Source of the DNA: an uncultured Bacilli bacterium
Lineage (GTDB): Bacteria > Bacillota_I > Bacilli_A > RF39 > UBA660
Direction: 5' to 3'
Length of the DNA: 64,000 nucleotides
NCBI GenBank assembly: GCA_947629395.1
Contig: CANRDQ010000002.1
Coordinates: 12,004-76,003 of the forward strand
The first letter of the stretch is position 1. Every line of letters begins with the position of its first letter. Made by a program: the position numbers and the translations under genes. Below are positions 25,867 through 33,609 of the stretch, one piece after another. The notes below the pieces were generated by a model. The model did no database searches, was not told the origin of the DNA, and saw only the letters and a program-made list of their open reading frames with translations.

Positions 25867-27231
25867 ATGAATAGATTAGAAAAAATATTATCAGAAAAGA
25901 AAACAGAAAATGGAGATATTTCCTATAAAACAACTGGAAATAACTTAACTGATTTAATGTTTTTAACAGCATTCTTTGAAAAACACTTAGACCAAGTTAA
26001 AATTGGTACAAGCGATAAAGAAAAACTATTTGCAATGTTTGTCAGAGATCCAAGATATGGACTTGGTAGACGTGACTTAGGACGTAAGTTAATGCAACTT
26101 GCAAAAGTAGATGCACATGATATTGTAAAAGCAGGTAGATTTGATGATTTATGGAATATACCTACTGATTACAATTTAAATATTCTGAAATGTTTTTTAG
26201 ATAAAAATGATTCACTTGCTAAAAAGTGGGCACCTAGACTTACTGGAAAAGACAAGGAAATTGCAAAGGCTTTATGTCAAGAATGGAATTTATCAGAAAA
26301 GGAATATCGTAAGTTAATAAAAACTGATAGTACAGTTGAATACAAACTTTCTTATGCAGAAGCAAAAACTAAAGAAAATACTCCATTAAATAAATTATTC
26401 AAAGAATATGAATATAAACATCCTTTAGTAGATAAAATCGATTTTGAAAAAGTACCAAGCTTAGCAATGCACAAGTATCTGAAATGTTTTTCTACGAGAG
26501 AAGACATTAAAGATAGATTTAATGAGTATATACAAAAAGTTAAAGAAGATAAAGCAAAGATTAACACTTCTACTGCAAACGTGTATGATGCTTATAAAAC
26601 AACAACACGTAGTGCAAAAGGATTAGAAGAAAATACGGAAGTAGTTGCTAAAAAAACTATTGATAATGCAACTCTTGGAGTAGAAATGAATGCTATATGT
26701 ATTCTTGATACTTCGGCTTCTATGGGGTTTGGAGATAATGTTTTAGAAAAGGCTATGTCTATAGCATATGCACTATCTACACATTCAACTTATGCGCCTA
26801 ATCAGATAATATCATTTAGCTCAAGACCTAAACTTATGACTATTAAGGGAAAAACATTGAAAGAACAGTATGAGTCAATGTACACTGGAGATTGTTCTAG
26901 TACGGATTTTGCTAGAGTTATGAAACTTTTACAAAAATTAGAAACATATCCTGAATACTTAATAGTATTAAGTGATATGGAATTTGATATAGGTTCTAAT
27001 CAAAGCAAAGAAGAAACTATGAAGTTATTTAAACAGCACGGTGCTGATACAAAAATAATTTGGTGGAATTTGAATGATAGAAATAAAACGGTTCCTGAGT
27101 TTGATGAATACGGAAATATTTATTTAAGTGGGTATAATTTGCAAATATTAAAGTTGTTAGAAAATAAATTTGATATGACAACTTATATAGATAAAATTCT
27201 TGAAGATTACAGAAAAAAAGTAGGTAAATAA
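25867..27231 (+). CDS. TROVE/Ro60-like RNA-binding protein with vWA domain
   Basis: 454 residues. Residues 1-270 are the HEAT-like TROVE-type region (TTGNNLTDLMFLTAFFEKHL, FVRDPRYGLGRRDLGRKLM), which in Ro60/Rsr forms a ring that holds misfolded RNA ends and Y RNAs. Residues 275-454 form a vWA domain with a full MIDAS: DTSAS (Asp281, Ser283, Ser285), Thr346 and Asp370. Three Y-like RNA elements lie just downstream and tRNAs just upstream. Ro60 proteins act in noncoding-RNA quality control and repair. A DUF2828-type relative is the main alternative. Confidence 0.85.
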   Translation: MNRLEKILSEKKTENGDISYKTTGNNLTDLMFLTAFFEKHLDQVKIGTSDKEKLFAMFVRDPRYGLGRRDLGRKLMQLAKVDAHDIVKAGRFDDLWNIPTDYNLNILKCFLDKNDSLAKKWAPRLTGKDKEIAKALCQEWNLSEKEYRKLIKTDSTVEYKLSYAEAKTKENTPLNKLFKEYEYKHPLVDKIDFEKVPSLAMHKYLKCFSTREDIKDRFNEYIQKVKEDKAKINTSTANVYDAYKTTTRSAKGLEENTEVVAKKTIDNATLGVEMNAICILDTSASMGFGDNVLEKAMSIAYALSTHSTYAPNQIISFSSRPKLMTIKGKTLKEQYESMYTGDCSSTDFARVMKLLQKLETYPEYLIVLSDMEFDIGSNQSKEETMKLFKQHGADTKIIWWNLNDRNKTVPEFDEYGNIYLSGYNLQILKLLENKFDMTTYIDKILEDYRKKVGK

Positions 27232-27232
27232 T

Positions 27233-27358
27233 ATGACTAAAAGATTACATGGTGGGTCTAGCCCAGTAAGAGAAGCAAAATATAAAACACACTTTGAAAA
27301 GATAAGAGACCACTTAAAAAATGGAAATACAAATAAAAAGAAAAAGAATAAAAAATAA
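27233..27358 (+). CDS. 41-residue basic protein between TROVE gene and Y-like RNAs
   Basis: ATG 2 nt after the TROVE stop. The N-terminus MTKRLHGGSSPVREAKYK and Lys-rich tail suggest nucleic-acid binding. Too short for confident family assignment; coupled translation supports it. Confidence 0.5.
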   Translation: MTKRLHGGSSPVREAKYKTHFEKIRDHLKNGNTNKKKKNKK

Positions 27359-27362
27359 AATA

Positions 27363-27481
27363 AAAGCACATTACAGCAAACCGTTAGTGGTAAGACGTTT
27401 CATTGATACTGAAAAGATAGTTGGTTCGATTCCAACCCTATTAGTTAAAATAGGAAGTCGATTAATTAAAGTGCTTTGTTA
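27363..27481 (+). ncRNA. Y-RNA-like element 1 with tRNA-mimic module
   Basis: Closing stem AAAGCAC (27363-27369)/GTGCTTT (27471-27477); conserved ATTACAGCAA follows the 5' arm. Inside are a D-like arm (27382-27397, loop AGTGGTAA) and an anticodon-like arm TTTCA-TTGATAC-TGAAA (27398-27414). A 5-nt variable loop and T-arm GTTGG-TTCGATT-CCAAC (27420-27436) follow, then hairpin CCTATT/AATAGG. There is no acceptor stem. This is the layout of YrlA-class bacterial Y RNAs. Confidence 0.8.
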
Positions 27482-27501
27482 CTTCTAAATAAGATAAAGT
27501 A

Positions 27502-27584
27502 AAAGGTCATACAGCAAAATAATAGCTATTAGAAAATGGTTCTAAAAAGCACACGATTGGTAAACGTGAAAAAGACCTTTGTTA
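27502..27584 (+). ncRNA. Y-RNA-like element 2
   Basis: Closing stem AAAGGTC (27502-27508)/GACCTTT (27574-27580) with ATACAGCAA after the 5' arm and GTTA after the 3' arm, as in element 1. Inside are hairpin TTAGAA/TTCTAA (27529-27545) and a D-arm-like hairpin CACG-ATTGGTAAA-CGTG (27552-27568). Shorter than element 1, with no T-arm. Confidence 0.75.
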
Positions 27585-27601
27585 TGAATATAAAATTAAT
27601 T

Positions 27602-27705
27602 AAGCCCATTACAGCAACCAAAATAAAAAAGCTTGGATTAAACTAATTTATATATTAAATTACGTTAGGTACTAAAAATTTTAAAAATATTATAGAGGGC
27701 TTTGC
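27602..27705 (+). ncRNA. Y-RNA-like element 3
   Basis: Closing stem AAGCCC (27602-27607)/GGGCTT (27697-27702) with ATTACAGCAA after the 5' arm and TTTG at the 3' arm. Inside are CCAA/TTGG and TAATTTA/TAAATTA (27644-27662) hairpins. AT-rich, with no tRNA-like module. Confidence 0.7.
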
Positions 27706-27740
27706 AAAAAAAATATAATATTTAAATAAAATTTTTATAG

Positions 27741-27770
27741 AAAAGACGTTTTTTATAAGACGCCTTTTTA
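27741..27770 (+). terminator. Terminator of the RNA island
   Basis: AAAAG-CGT/ACG-CTTTT stem with one A.C mismatch, then T-rich sequence. It lies between the third RNA element and the next ORF. Confidence 0.6.
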
Positions 27771-27781
27771 TTTGGAGAAAA

Positions 27782-28018
27782 ATGAAAGCAGAAGAAAAAT
27801 TTTTAAAGTTAGGTTTTTTCAAAATTGATGACGAAGAAGAAATAACTTATTTTAAAAGTAAAATAACCGAAACGGACCATATAATTTTTAATAAGCAAAA
27901 TAAGACTGTATGTTGTTATAGAGAAGAACATCCTTTTTGTAAAATAAAACCTTTTTATATTGATGAAATAGAAATAAAAGCTATATTAGCTCAATTAAGT
28001 GAAATGAAAGAAAAATAA
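27782..28018 (+). CDS. Small hypothetical phage protein
   Basis: 78 residues behind TTTGGAGA. Small alpha/beta protein with two adjacent Cys (VCCYREEHPFCKIKPFY). No family recognised. Confidence 0.5.
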   Translation: MKAEEKFLKLGFFKIDDEEEITYFKSKITETDHIIFNKQNKTVCCYREEHPFCKIKPFYIDEIEIKAILAQLSEMKEK

Positions 28019-28031
28019 TAGAGGCATTTAA

Positions 28032-28145
28032 ATGGAATTAGCGCTTGAAATTTGTGGAGTAATTGTTGTTATAGCAGGAACTTTATTTATTGTAGTTATT
28101 TTATGTCTAATTATTTGGACTTGGTATTTATTGATAAAACTTTAA
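28032..28145 (+). CDS. 37-residue single-TM peptide
   Basis: ATG behind AGAGGC; one TM helix covers most of the chain (about 9-36). Gene order and spacing support translation; function unknown. Confidence 0.4.
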   Translation: MELALEICGVIVVIAGTLFIVVILCLIIWTWYLLIKL

Positions 28146-28160
28146 AGGAAGTGTGATAGT

Positions 28161-28544
28161 ATGAATGAAAATGAAAAGGAATTTTTTAATAATAAAGAAT
28201 ATATATGTGCTTATTGTTTAAATAAAAGAGAAGATAGATTATGTGATGATTTTTCAAATGATTGTGGAAAAGTTAATGTTTTAAGAAATGATTATAGTGA
28301 TTATTTAGAAAATTGCATTACTAAATTGCTTAGCAAAAAACAACAACTTATTATTTCTTTTTTGGAAGATAAGATAAATATGTGTGATGGTGTTATTGAT
28401 ACAATAAAAAGTGATTTGGAAGAAACACAATTTACATTTAATTGTAAAAAGGCTTTAGAAGATACTTTAAAAAAAAATAAACTAGCAAAAAAGATATATC
28501 AAAAAGTCCTAGACTTTGTTAATAAAGGTGGTAAAGATGAATGA
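28161..28544 (+). CDS. Cys-containing hypothetical phage protein
   Basis: 127 residues behind AAGGAAGTG. N-terminal Cys pattern CAYCLNKREDRLC...C may bind zinc; the rest is helical and charged. Overlaps the next gene. Confidence 0.5.
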   Translation: MNENEKEFFNNKEYICAYCLNKREDRLCDDFSNDCGKVNVLRNDYSDYLENCITKLLSKKQQLIISFLEDKINMCDGVIDTIKSDLEETQFTFNCKKALEDTLKKNKLAKKIYQKVLDFVNKGGKDE

Positions 28545-28869
28545 AGTAGAATTAATAAATAAAGATTTTAGAAGATTAAAAATAAATGGAGTAATTTATT
28601 ATGACGTTCCCAAAGATATTTATAATGCTATTGAAGAATTACAAAAAGAAAATGAAACTTTAAAACACTATCGATGTAAGAGAAATTGTGTTTCAAGATT
28701 AGCAGAAAATAGAAAATTAACAGACACAGAGATTTTAGATGAACTTGAAGAGTGGCTAGGTAATTCATTAATACTTTATGATGAAAAGACTATTCACAAT
28801 GACCAATTCCTTTTAGCAGAACAAGGAGTTCTTAATAAAATACAAGAATTGAAAAAAGAAATGAGTTAA
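28537..28869 (+). CDS. Hypothetical phage protein with coiled-coil middle
   Basis: 110 residues. ATG 28537 behind AAAGGTGG is preferred to an earlier frame-matched start inside the upstream gene. EELQKENETLKHYRCKRNC gives a short coiled coil with two Cys. Unknown function. Confidence 0.5.
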   Translation: MNEVELINKDFRRLKINGVIYYDVPKDIYNAIEELQKENETLKHYRCKRNCVSRLAENRKLTDTEILDELEEWLGNSLILYDEKTIHNDQFLLAEQGVLNKIQELKKEMS

Positions 28870-29285
28870 TGTATTTTGAAGTAAAAACAAAACCAAAAGG
28901 AAAAGGTCGTCCAAGATTTGTACGTAGAGGTAATTTTGTTTCTACTTATACACCAAAGACGACAAAAGAGTATGAAGAAACGATTAGAAATGCTTTTTTA
29001 GAACAATGTAAAGGTCAATATGATAAAGAATATACAGGCTTAATAAAAGTTTCTATATGGGCATATTTCGCCCCTTCTAAGAGCTTGTCTAAGGCAAAGA
29101 AGAAAGAGCTTATAGGACAACCACACTTAAAAAAACCAGACGTAGATAATCTTGCGAAAAGTATACTGGACGCACTTAATGGGGTAGCTTGGAAAGATGA
29201 TTCACAAATAGGTGCATTGTTAGTATGTAAGTTATACGGAGAAGAAGATAAAGTAACAGTGGAGATAGAATATGTTGAAGATTAA
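28869..29285 (+). CDS. rusA: RusA-family Holliday junction resolvase
   Basis: 138 residues, 1-nt overlap upstream. RusA motifs: KPKGKGRPRF near the start and the acidic catalytic set KKPDVDNLAKSILDALNG...WKDDSQI. It resolves branched phage DNA before packaging. Confidence 0.9.
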   Translation: MYFEVKTKPKGKGRPRFVRRGNFVSTYTPKTTKEYEETIRNAFLEQCKGQYDKEYTGLIKVSIWAYFAPSKSLSKAKKKELIGQPHLKKPDVDNLAKSILDALNGVAWKDDSQIGALLVCKLYGEEDKVTVEIEYVED

Positions 29286-29577
29286 AGATAACGTAGATTT
29301 AAAAGAATTAGAAAAATATGGCGCTACTTTTTATTATGATTTTTATGATGGTAAAATTAATGAAATATGGTTTGTTGACGATAAAGAGGAAGGAAATTCG
29401 TTTTGGTTTAAATTAAAATTTAAAAAAACAGTTATTACAGAAGGACTTTTATTTAAGAAAAGAGAAGAAGTTTTTTTATTAGAACCAGTAGAAAAACATA
29501 ATTATTATAATAAGGTGGATTTATTATATGATTTAATACAAGCTGGTTTGATAGAAAAGGTAGGGGAAAGTAATTAA
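29272..29577 (+). CDS. Hypothetical phage protein
   Basis: 101 residues, overlapping rusA by 14 nt. Mixed alpha/beta, aromatic-rich, no motif recognised. Confidence 0.5.
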   Translation: MLKIKDNVDLKELEKYGATFYYDFYDGKINEIWFVDDKEEGNSFWFKLKFKKTVITEGLLFKKREEVFLLEPVEKHNYYNKVDLLYDLIQAGLIEKVGESN

Positions 29578-30367
29578 AGTAATAGTAAGAGATTTAACTA
29601 AAGAAAACGATATTTATAAGAATATTGATGAAATCAAGATAATTTCTTTATCCGATATTCATTTAGGTAGTAAACAAGTGGACCAGAGTTTGCTAGCGGA
29701 AGCAATATGCAAGATACGAGATAACGAAGATACATTTACTATACTGAATGGAGATTTAATTGATATGACATTGAAGAATAGTGCAGGCAGTGTATATGAA
29801 AATGATATTACTCCTATGCAACAAGTAGAAATGTTAGTAAGTTTATTAGAACCAATTAAAGATAAGATACTTGTTGTTGCTAGTGGGAATCACGAAAGAA
29901 GATTAGAAAAAGATACAAGCATAGATATATTAAAACTTGTATGTAGTCAATTAGGTATAATAGATAGATATTCAAGTGGGTCGTGGTACTTATACTTGTA
30001 CTTTGGCGAGAAAACCTATGGAAGAAAAACTCCTATGGTATATACTATCTTTGGTAATCATGGTACAGGTGGTGGAAGAGGAGTAGGAGGTAAAGCAAAC
30101 AGACTTGTAGACTTGTCTAATATAGCAATAGCAGACCTTTACATAATGGGACATACACATACTCCTATGAGTACAAAGAAGTGTATTTATTTACCTGATT
30201 ATAGTAATAAAGCACTTAATTTTAAAGAAATGCATTATTTAATGACTAATTCATTTTTGAAATACGATAACTCTTATGGAGAAACGCAATGTTACCATCC
30301 CGTGAGTACAACTTTAACAGAAGCTATACTTAGTGGAAAAGAAAGAAAAATAAAGGTAGTGATATAG
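29573..30367 (+). CDS. Calcineurin-like metallophosphoesterase, apparent ATT start
   Basis: The frame carries the full metallophosphoesterase set: SDIHLG, NGDLIDM, GNHERR, FGNHG and GHTHTP. The first conventional start (GTG 29678) lies after SDIHLG and would remove metal ligands. The only sensible start is ATT 29573, 6 nt after AGGGG, giving MKVIVRDL. Substrate unknown; phage relatives act on DNA or nucleotides. Confidence 0.75.
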   Translation: MKVIVRDLTKENDIYKNIDEIKIISLSDIHLGSKQVDQSLLAEAICKIRDNEDTFTILNGDLIDMTLKNSAGSVYENDITPMQQVEMLVSLLEPIKDKILVVASGNHERRLEKDTSIDILKLVCSQLGIIDRYSSGSWYLYLYFGEKTYGRKTPMVYTIFGNHGTGGGRGVGGKANRLVDLSNIAIADLYIMGHTHTPMSTKKCIYLPDYSNKALNFKEMHYLMTNSFLKYDNSYGETQCYHPVSTTLTEAILSGKERKIKVVI

Positions 30368-30561
30368 TGAATAATAAAACAAGAACAAGAAAAGAAATAG
30401 TAGATAAAATGGAAGAACTTTACGAGTTAGGAAGAACAAATAAATTACCTTTAAACTATGTTATACCAATTACGGATGCACTTGATTGGTGTTTAGGCGA
30501 TTCTGATTATTTAGATACAGAACAGTTGAAAGAAAAAGAGAGGTTGTTTAAAAGTGGATAA
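30367..30561 (+). CDS. Small hypothetical phage protein
   Basis: 64 residues from GTG overlapping the previous stop (TAGTGA). Helical and charged. Unknown. Confidence 0.45.
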   Translation: MNNKTRTRKEIVDKMEELYELGRTNKLPLNYVIPITDALDWCLGDSDYLDTEQLKEKERLFKSG

Positions 30562-30880
30562 TGTCATAATGATAATAATTATGGTTGTGATATGCATATT
30601 CTTTATAGTACAAAGAATAGTTAGTGAAATTGATGAAAAACTACTGGAAGATAATGAGTTATTAGCAAATCAAATTCAAGTTAAAGATGATAAAAATGAT
30701 TTATTATGGAAAATTATACTACAAGTAAGAAATGAATTAAAACTAACACAGTTAAAAAGTTGCCCAGAAGAAGAATTAAAAAACATACCTGCTGAAATAA
30801 TACAATGGATAAATTTTTTAGAACAAGGAACGGAAGAAATAGTTAATGCCAAGAAGTCAGAAGAACATAACATTCATTAA
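30554..30880 (+). CDS. Single-TM protein with coiled-coil tail
   Basis: 108 residues. N-terminal TM helix (about 4-22), then a helical Glu/Asn-rich region. GTG 30554 or ATG 30569 may start it. Size and topology would fit an envelope-associated phage accessory protein; function unknown. Confidence 0.45.
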   Translation: MDNVIMIIIMVVICIFFIVQRIVSEIDEKLLEDNELLANQIQVKDDKNDLLWKIILQVRNELKLTQLKSCPEEELKNIPAEIIQWINFLEQGTEEIVNAKKSEEHNIH

Positions 30881-31067
30881 TTTTGTTAATAAGAAATATA
30901 GAAAAGAATTAGAATTAGCACCAACAGCAGTTAAGTTTTATTACTGGGATGATTATGCCATTTGGCTATGGCTAAAGAAGTTTAAAAAAGATGATGATAG
31001 ATATTATGAAGCCTTAGAACAAGATATAAAAGAATATAGTGACTTGCAAACAGGAAAAGAGGAATAA
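30846..31067 (+). CDS. Small hypothetical phage protein
   Basis: 73 residues, overlapping the upstream gene. Aromatic-rich (FYYWDDYAIWLWLKKF) and charged tail. Stop overlaps the next start. Confidence 0.45.
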   Translation: MPRSQKNITFINFVNKKYRKELELAPTAVKFYYWDDYAIWLWLKKFKKDDDRYYEALEQDIKEYSDLQTGKEE

Positions 31068-31723
31068 TGAAAACTATTGGAGAACGAAACAAAGAAATAT
31101 CTCATGCAAAAAAAGTTGCAAATCAAGATATTGTGAAAGATATCCAAAAAGCAACAAAAGATAATTTATTACCTGCAATCAGAGAAAAGGCTGAAGAAGT
31201 TTCAAAATATATTGAAAAAGAAATCTCAAAAATTAGAGAAAGTGGGGGACTAACTTCAGCACAAATCTTTGACGTAATAACTAGCAGAAGTGTGTCAGAT
31301 ATTGCCACGGTAGGTAGTAAGTCCTATACAGCACAAGAACTTGCTATAGCTCTTAATATATATGTTAAAATGATGAGTGAAATAAACAAATATGTTAAAA
31401 TGCCACCTAGTAAAAGTTCATTCTGTTTATTGCTTGGCATAGGGACAGAAACCTACAACAATTATCTAGTAGATCCTGAAAAAAGTAATATAATGAATGT
31501 TATCGATACATATATTACTGGAGCAAAATTGACATCTGCTCAGGTTGGAGAATTAAGAGAAATATCTACAATGTTTGAATTGAAAGCTTCACATGGCTTT
31601 GTAGAAGCTCAAAATCCTGTTGTTATTAAACATGAAAAGAAAGCAGATATAGAAGATATAAGAAATCAATTAAAAGAAATCAAACAAGGAAAAGTAATAG
31701 ATGCAGAATATGAAGAAATCTAA
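31067..31723 (+). CDS. HTH-containing DNA-binding protein, possible small terminase subunit
   Basis: 218 residues. Helical throughout, with a central HTH-like stretch (PSKSSFCLLLGIGTETYNNYL) similar in style to phage DNA-packaging/TerS proteins, and a C-terminal oligomerisation-like segment. Phased AAGTTTT repeats follow at once. The large terminase is 11 kb away, so the link is inferred; a replication or regulatory DNA-binding role is possible. Confidence 0.45.
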   Translation: MKTIGERNKEISHAKKVANQDIVKDIQKATKDNLLPAIREKAEEVSKYIEKEISKIRESGGLTSAQIFDVITSRSVSDIATVGSKSYTAQELAIALNIYVKMMSEINKYVKMPPSKSSFCLLLGIGTETYNNYLVDPEKSNIMNVIDTYITGAKLTSAQVGELREISTMFELKASHGFVEAQNPVVIKHEKKADIEDIRNQLKEIKQGKVIDAEYEEI

Positions 31724-31727
31724 GTAA

Positions 31728-31800
31728 AAGTTTTGCAGAAGTTTTAGAAAAAGTTTTGAAAAAGTTTCGAAAATTTTCCCCGCCACCATGCAGAAGTTTT
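31728..31800 (+). repeat. Helically phased AAGTTTT repeats
   Basis: Copies at 31728, 31739, 31751, 31762 (last base differs) and 31794, with 11-12 nt steps. Noncoding, between the HTH gene and a terminator. Suggests a protein-binding array. Confidence 0.5.
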
Positions 31801-31835
31801 GGGAAAATCAATTAAAAACATCCGAAAGTTGTGAA

Positions 31836-31875
31836 AACACACTAACTTATTTACTTTACACAGTGTGTTTTTTTT
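31836..31875 (+). terminator. Terminator of the forward early operon
   Basis: AACACACT/AGTGTGTT stem (31836-31843 with 31862-31869) followed by Ts. The gap 31876-32032 is AT-rich with no supported gene. Confidence 0.75.
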
Positions 31876-32032
31876 CTTTTGTTTTATATACGTTTATATA
31901 TATTATTTATATATGTTTTTCAACTGATAAAATGGCTATTTTAACGTGTTTTATAGGGCTTTTATATAAATATATTAGAAAGAATAAACAGCCTCTTAAA
32001 ATGGAAATAAATACCTTTTAAAATAATGTAAA

Positions 32033-32057
32033 TAAAAAAGAACCATTTGACTGGTTC
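32033..32057 (-). terminator. Terminator of the minus-strand cassette
   Basis: Minus strand: GAACCA/TGGTTC stem followed by six Ts, starting at the stop of the small TM gene. Confidence 0.75.
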
Positions 32058-32167
32058 TAATATTTTTTACCTGTATCATATAAAACCCCTAAAAGACCAA
32101 CTATTACCATAATAGGGAAACAAAACAACCATATAAATACTGTAAAACATCCGCCGTTATCTTTCAT
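32057..32167 (-). CDS. 36-residue single-TM peptide, last gene of the minus cassette
   Basis: ATG behind AAAGGAGAAG, 1 nt after the recombinase stop. TM helix about 8-31 with a Cys-Phe-rich core and short polar ends. Function unknown. Confidence 0.55.
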   Translation of the reverse strand: MKDNGGCFTVFIWLFCFPIMVIVGLLGVLYDTGKKY

Positions 32168-32962
32168 TTAAACTTCTCCTTTCTCTAATAATTCTAAAAT
32201 TTTATTGTTATCATTTGTATTATTTCTGTCTTTAAACTCATTTAACCAATCAAAATATGTTGCTTTTGGGAATCTTGTTTTTCGTAAAGCAGCAGCAAGA
32301 CTGTAGTTTTCATTAATAACTAAATTTAAAGTGTTTTTAAAATTTTCTTTTGTTGTATATTTTCCCTTCGGACGTCCTAACTCTTTGCCTTTCTTTCTAG
32401 CTTTTTTTAGTCCGTTAATAGTAGATTCTTTTACTTCTTCTATTTTTAAACAATCTTTATATAATGTATTTATAAAAATTAACTCTTGAAAATATTTTCT
32501 ATTTAAGGTTACCTCTAAAGGCTCTTCAGGAAGTGGAGAGCTTAAAAATTCAGAAGTAGAAGGGTCAGAAATTAAAACGTTAACATCAATACTTTTTAAA
32601 TGATACCATTCAAGTCTAACACCGTCCCAGTTTCTTCCCAAACGATTTAAATTAGTAATCAATAAATAATCATTAGGCTGGTAATTTTGTCTTAATTCTA
32701 TGTAGCCTTTTCTATTTAATTTTTTTCCTGTATATTTATCAAAATAAATATTATCAATAAAAATTGTTATATTCTTTTTCTTTGCGTATTTGTATAGTTC
32801 TTCAACCTGTCTAAAAAAATCTTGATTCTCTGTTGAAACCCTTAAATACGTCCATAAATTGCAATTGTATTTTTGAAAAAATAAATTTTCTTCAGTAAAA
32901 ACATCTTGCATATTATTGTCTTTTATATATTTTATTATTTCATTTTTATATTCTTCTTTCAT
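32168..32962 (-). CDS. Serine recombinase (resolvase/invertase family) with N-terminal extension
   Basis: 264 residues. Catalytic Ser43 in YLRVSTENQD; LITNLNRLGRNW gives the conserved second motif. The C-terminus has the GRPKGKYT hinge and an HTH. Typical resolvases begin near residue 36 of this protein, so it has an extra 35-residue N-terminal segment. It may have brought the cassette in, or act on phage DNA; no inverted recombination sites were found. Confidence 0.85.
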   Translation of the reverse strand: MKEEYKNEIIKYIKDNNMQDVFTEENLFFQKYNCNLWTYLRVSTENQDFFRQVEELYKYAKKKNITIFIDNIYFDKYTGKKLNRKGYIELRQNYQPNDYLLITNLNRLGRNWDGVRLEWYHLKSIDVNVLISDPSTSEFLSSPLPEEPLEVTLNRKYFQELIFINTLYKDCLKIEEVKESTINGLKKARKKGKELGRPKGKYTTKENFKNTLNLVINENYSLAAALRKTRFPKATYFDWLNEFKDRNNTNDNNKILELLEKGEV

Positions 32963-32994
32963 TTTCTATTACCTCATTTCTATTATATCATTTT

Positions 32995-33312
32995 TTATAC
33001 CTCATTAGTTAAAAATGATATTTTTTCAGCGATAAGCTCTAACAAATCTTTGTTAATGCCGTTTTCTTCTGTAGTTTTTGATTGAATACGTCCTTTTATA
33101 GCAATAATGTCGCCTTTTTTACAATAATCGAAAACAGTAGTTGCGACACTGTCAAAGCAATTTACCTCTATAAAATCAGTATCATAATAACCATCACAAT
33201 TTTTAACACTTCTTGGAATTGCTAAAGTAATTATAGAGATAGTCTTACCGTCCTGTTTTGATGGTTTAGTAATTTTTATTAATCTACCAACTAAATTAAA
33301 ATAATTCAACAT
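32995..33312 (-). CDS. Small single-stranded DNA-binding protein (SSB OB-fold)
   Basis: 105 residues. LNYFNLVGRLIKI...ISIITLAIPR...DFIEVNCFD...GDIIAIKGRIQSK matches the SSB OB-fold without the acidic tail. Ribosome site AAAGGAGG. It is the second SSB-like gene in this prophage. Confidence 0.8.
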   Translation of the reverse strand: MLNYFNLVGRLIKITKPSKQDGKTISIITLAIPRSVKNCDGYYDTDFIEVNCFDSVATTVFDYCKKGDIIAIKGRIQSKTTEENGINKDLLELIAEKISFLTNEV

Positions 33313-33327
33313 AATTAAATACCTCCT

Positions 33328-33609
33328 TTAAATATAATCATAAGTTCTTCTTATAATTTTATGATAATCCATTTTATCAATATCTTGAAAATTATCAATA
33401 ATACATCTTGCAACTGCTTCAACTGATAAATTTTCAGTTTCTAAATAAATATTTTTTACATAGTTAAAAATTTTTTGTTTTTCTTCATCTGTGGTATTTT
33501 TTTCTGACAACTCAAGTTGCCAAATAACCTCGCTTGTTACTTCCAAATCTAAAACAGTTATATCTTTTTTGTTTAGTTCTTCTATTATTTTTTCATATTC
33601 TTTAAACAT
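33328..33609 (-). CDS. Hypothetical protein of minus cassette
   Basis: 93 residues, acidic and helical, overlapping the upstream gene by 8 nt. No family recognised. Confidence 0.5.
   Translation of the reverse strand: MFKEYEKIIEELNKKDITVLDLEVTSEVIWQLELSEKNTTDEEKQKIFNYVKNIYLETENLSVEAVARCIIDNFQDIDKMDYHKIIRRTYDYI

Noticed and set aside
27363..27481. First thought to be an ordinary tRNA-Ile(GAT)
   Set aside because: The bases flanking the D and T arms cannot pair as an acceptor stem and CCA is missing, while the outer arms pair with each other. A Y-RNA-like element fits better.
27363..27705. CRISPR-like repeat array
   Set aside because: The shared motif is only about 10 nt, spacers are unequal and folded, and no cas genes are present.
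31788..32021. 77-codon ORF beginning in GCCACCATG
   Set aside because: No bacterial ribosome site, the frame crosses a strong terminator and the sequence is AT-driven. The eukaryotic-style start context is coincidence.
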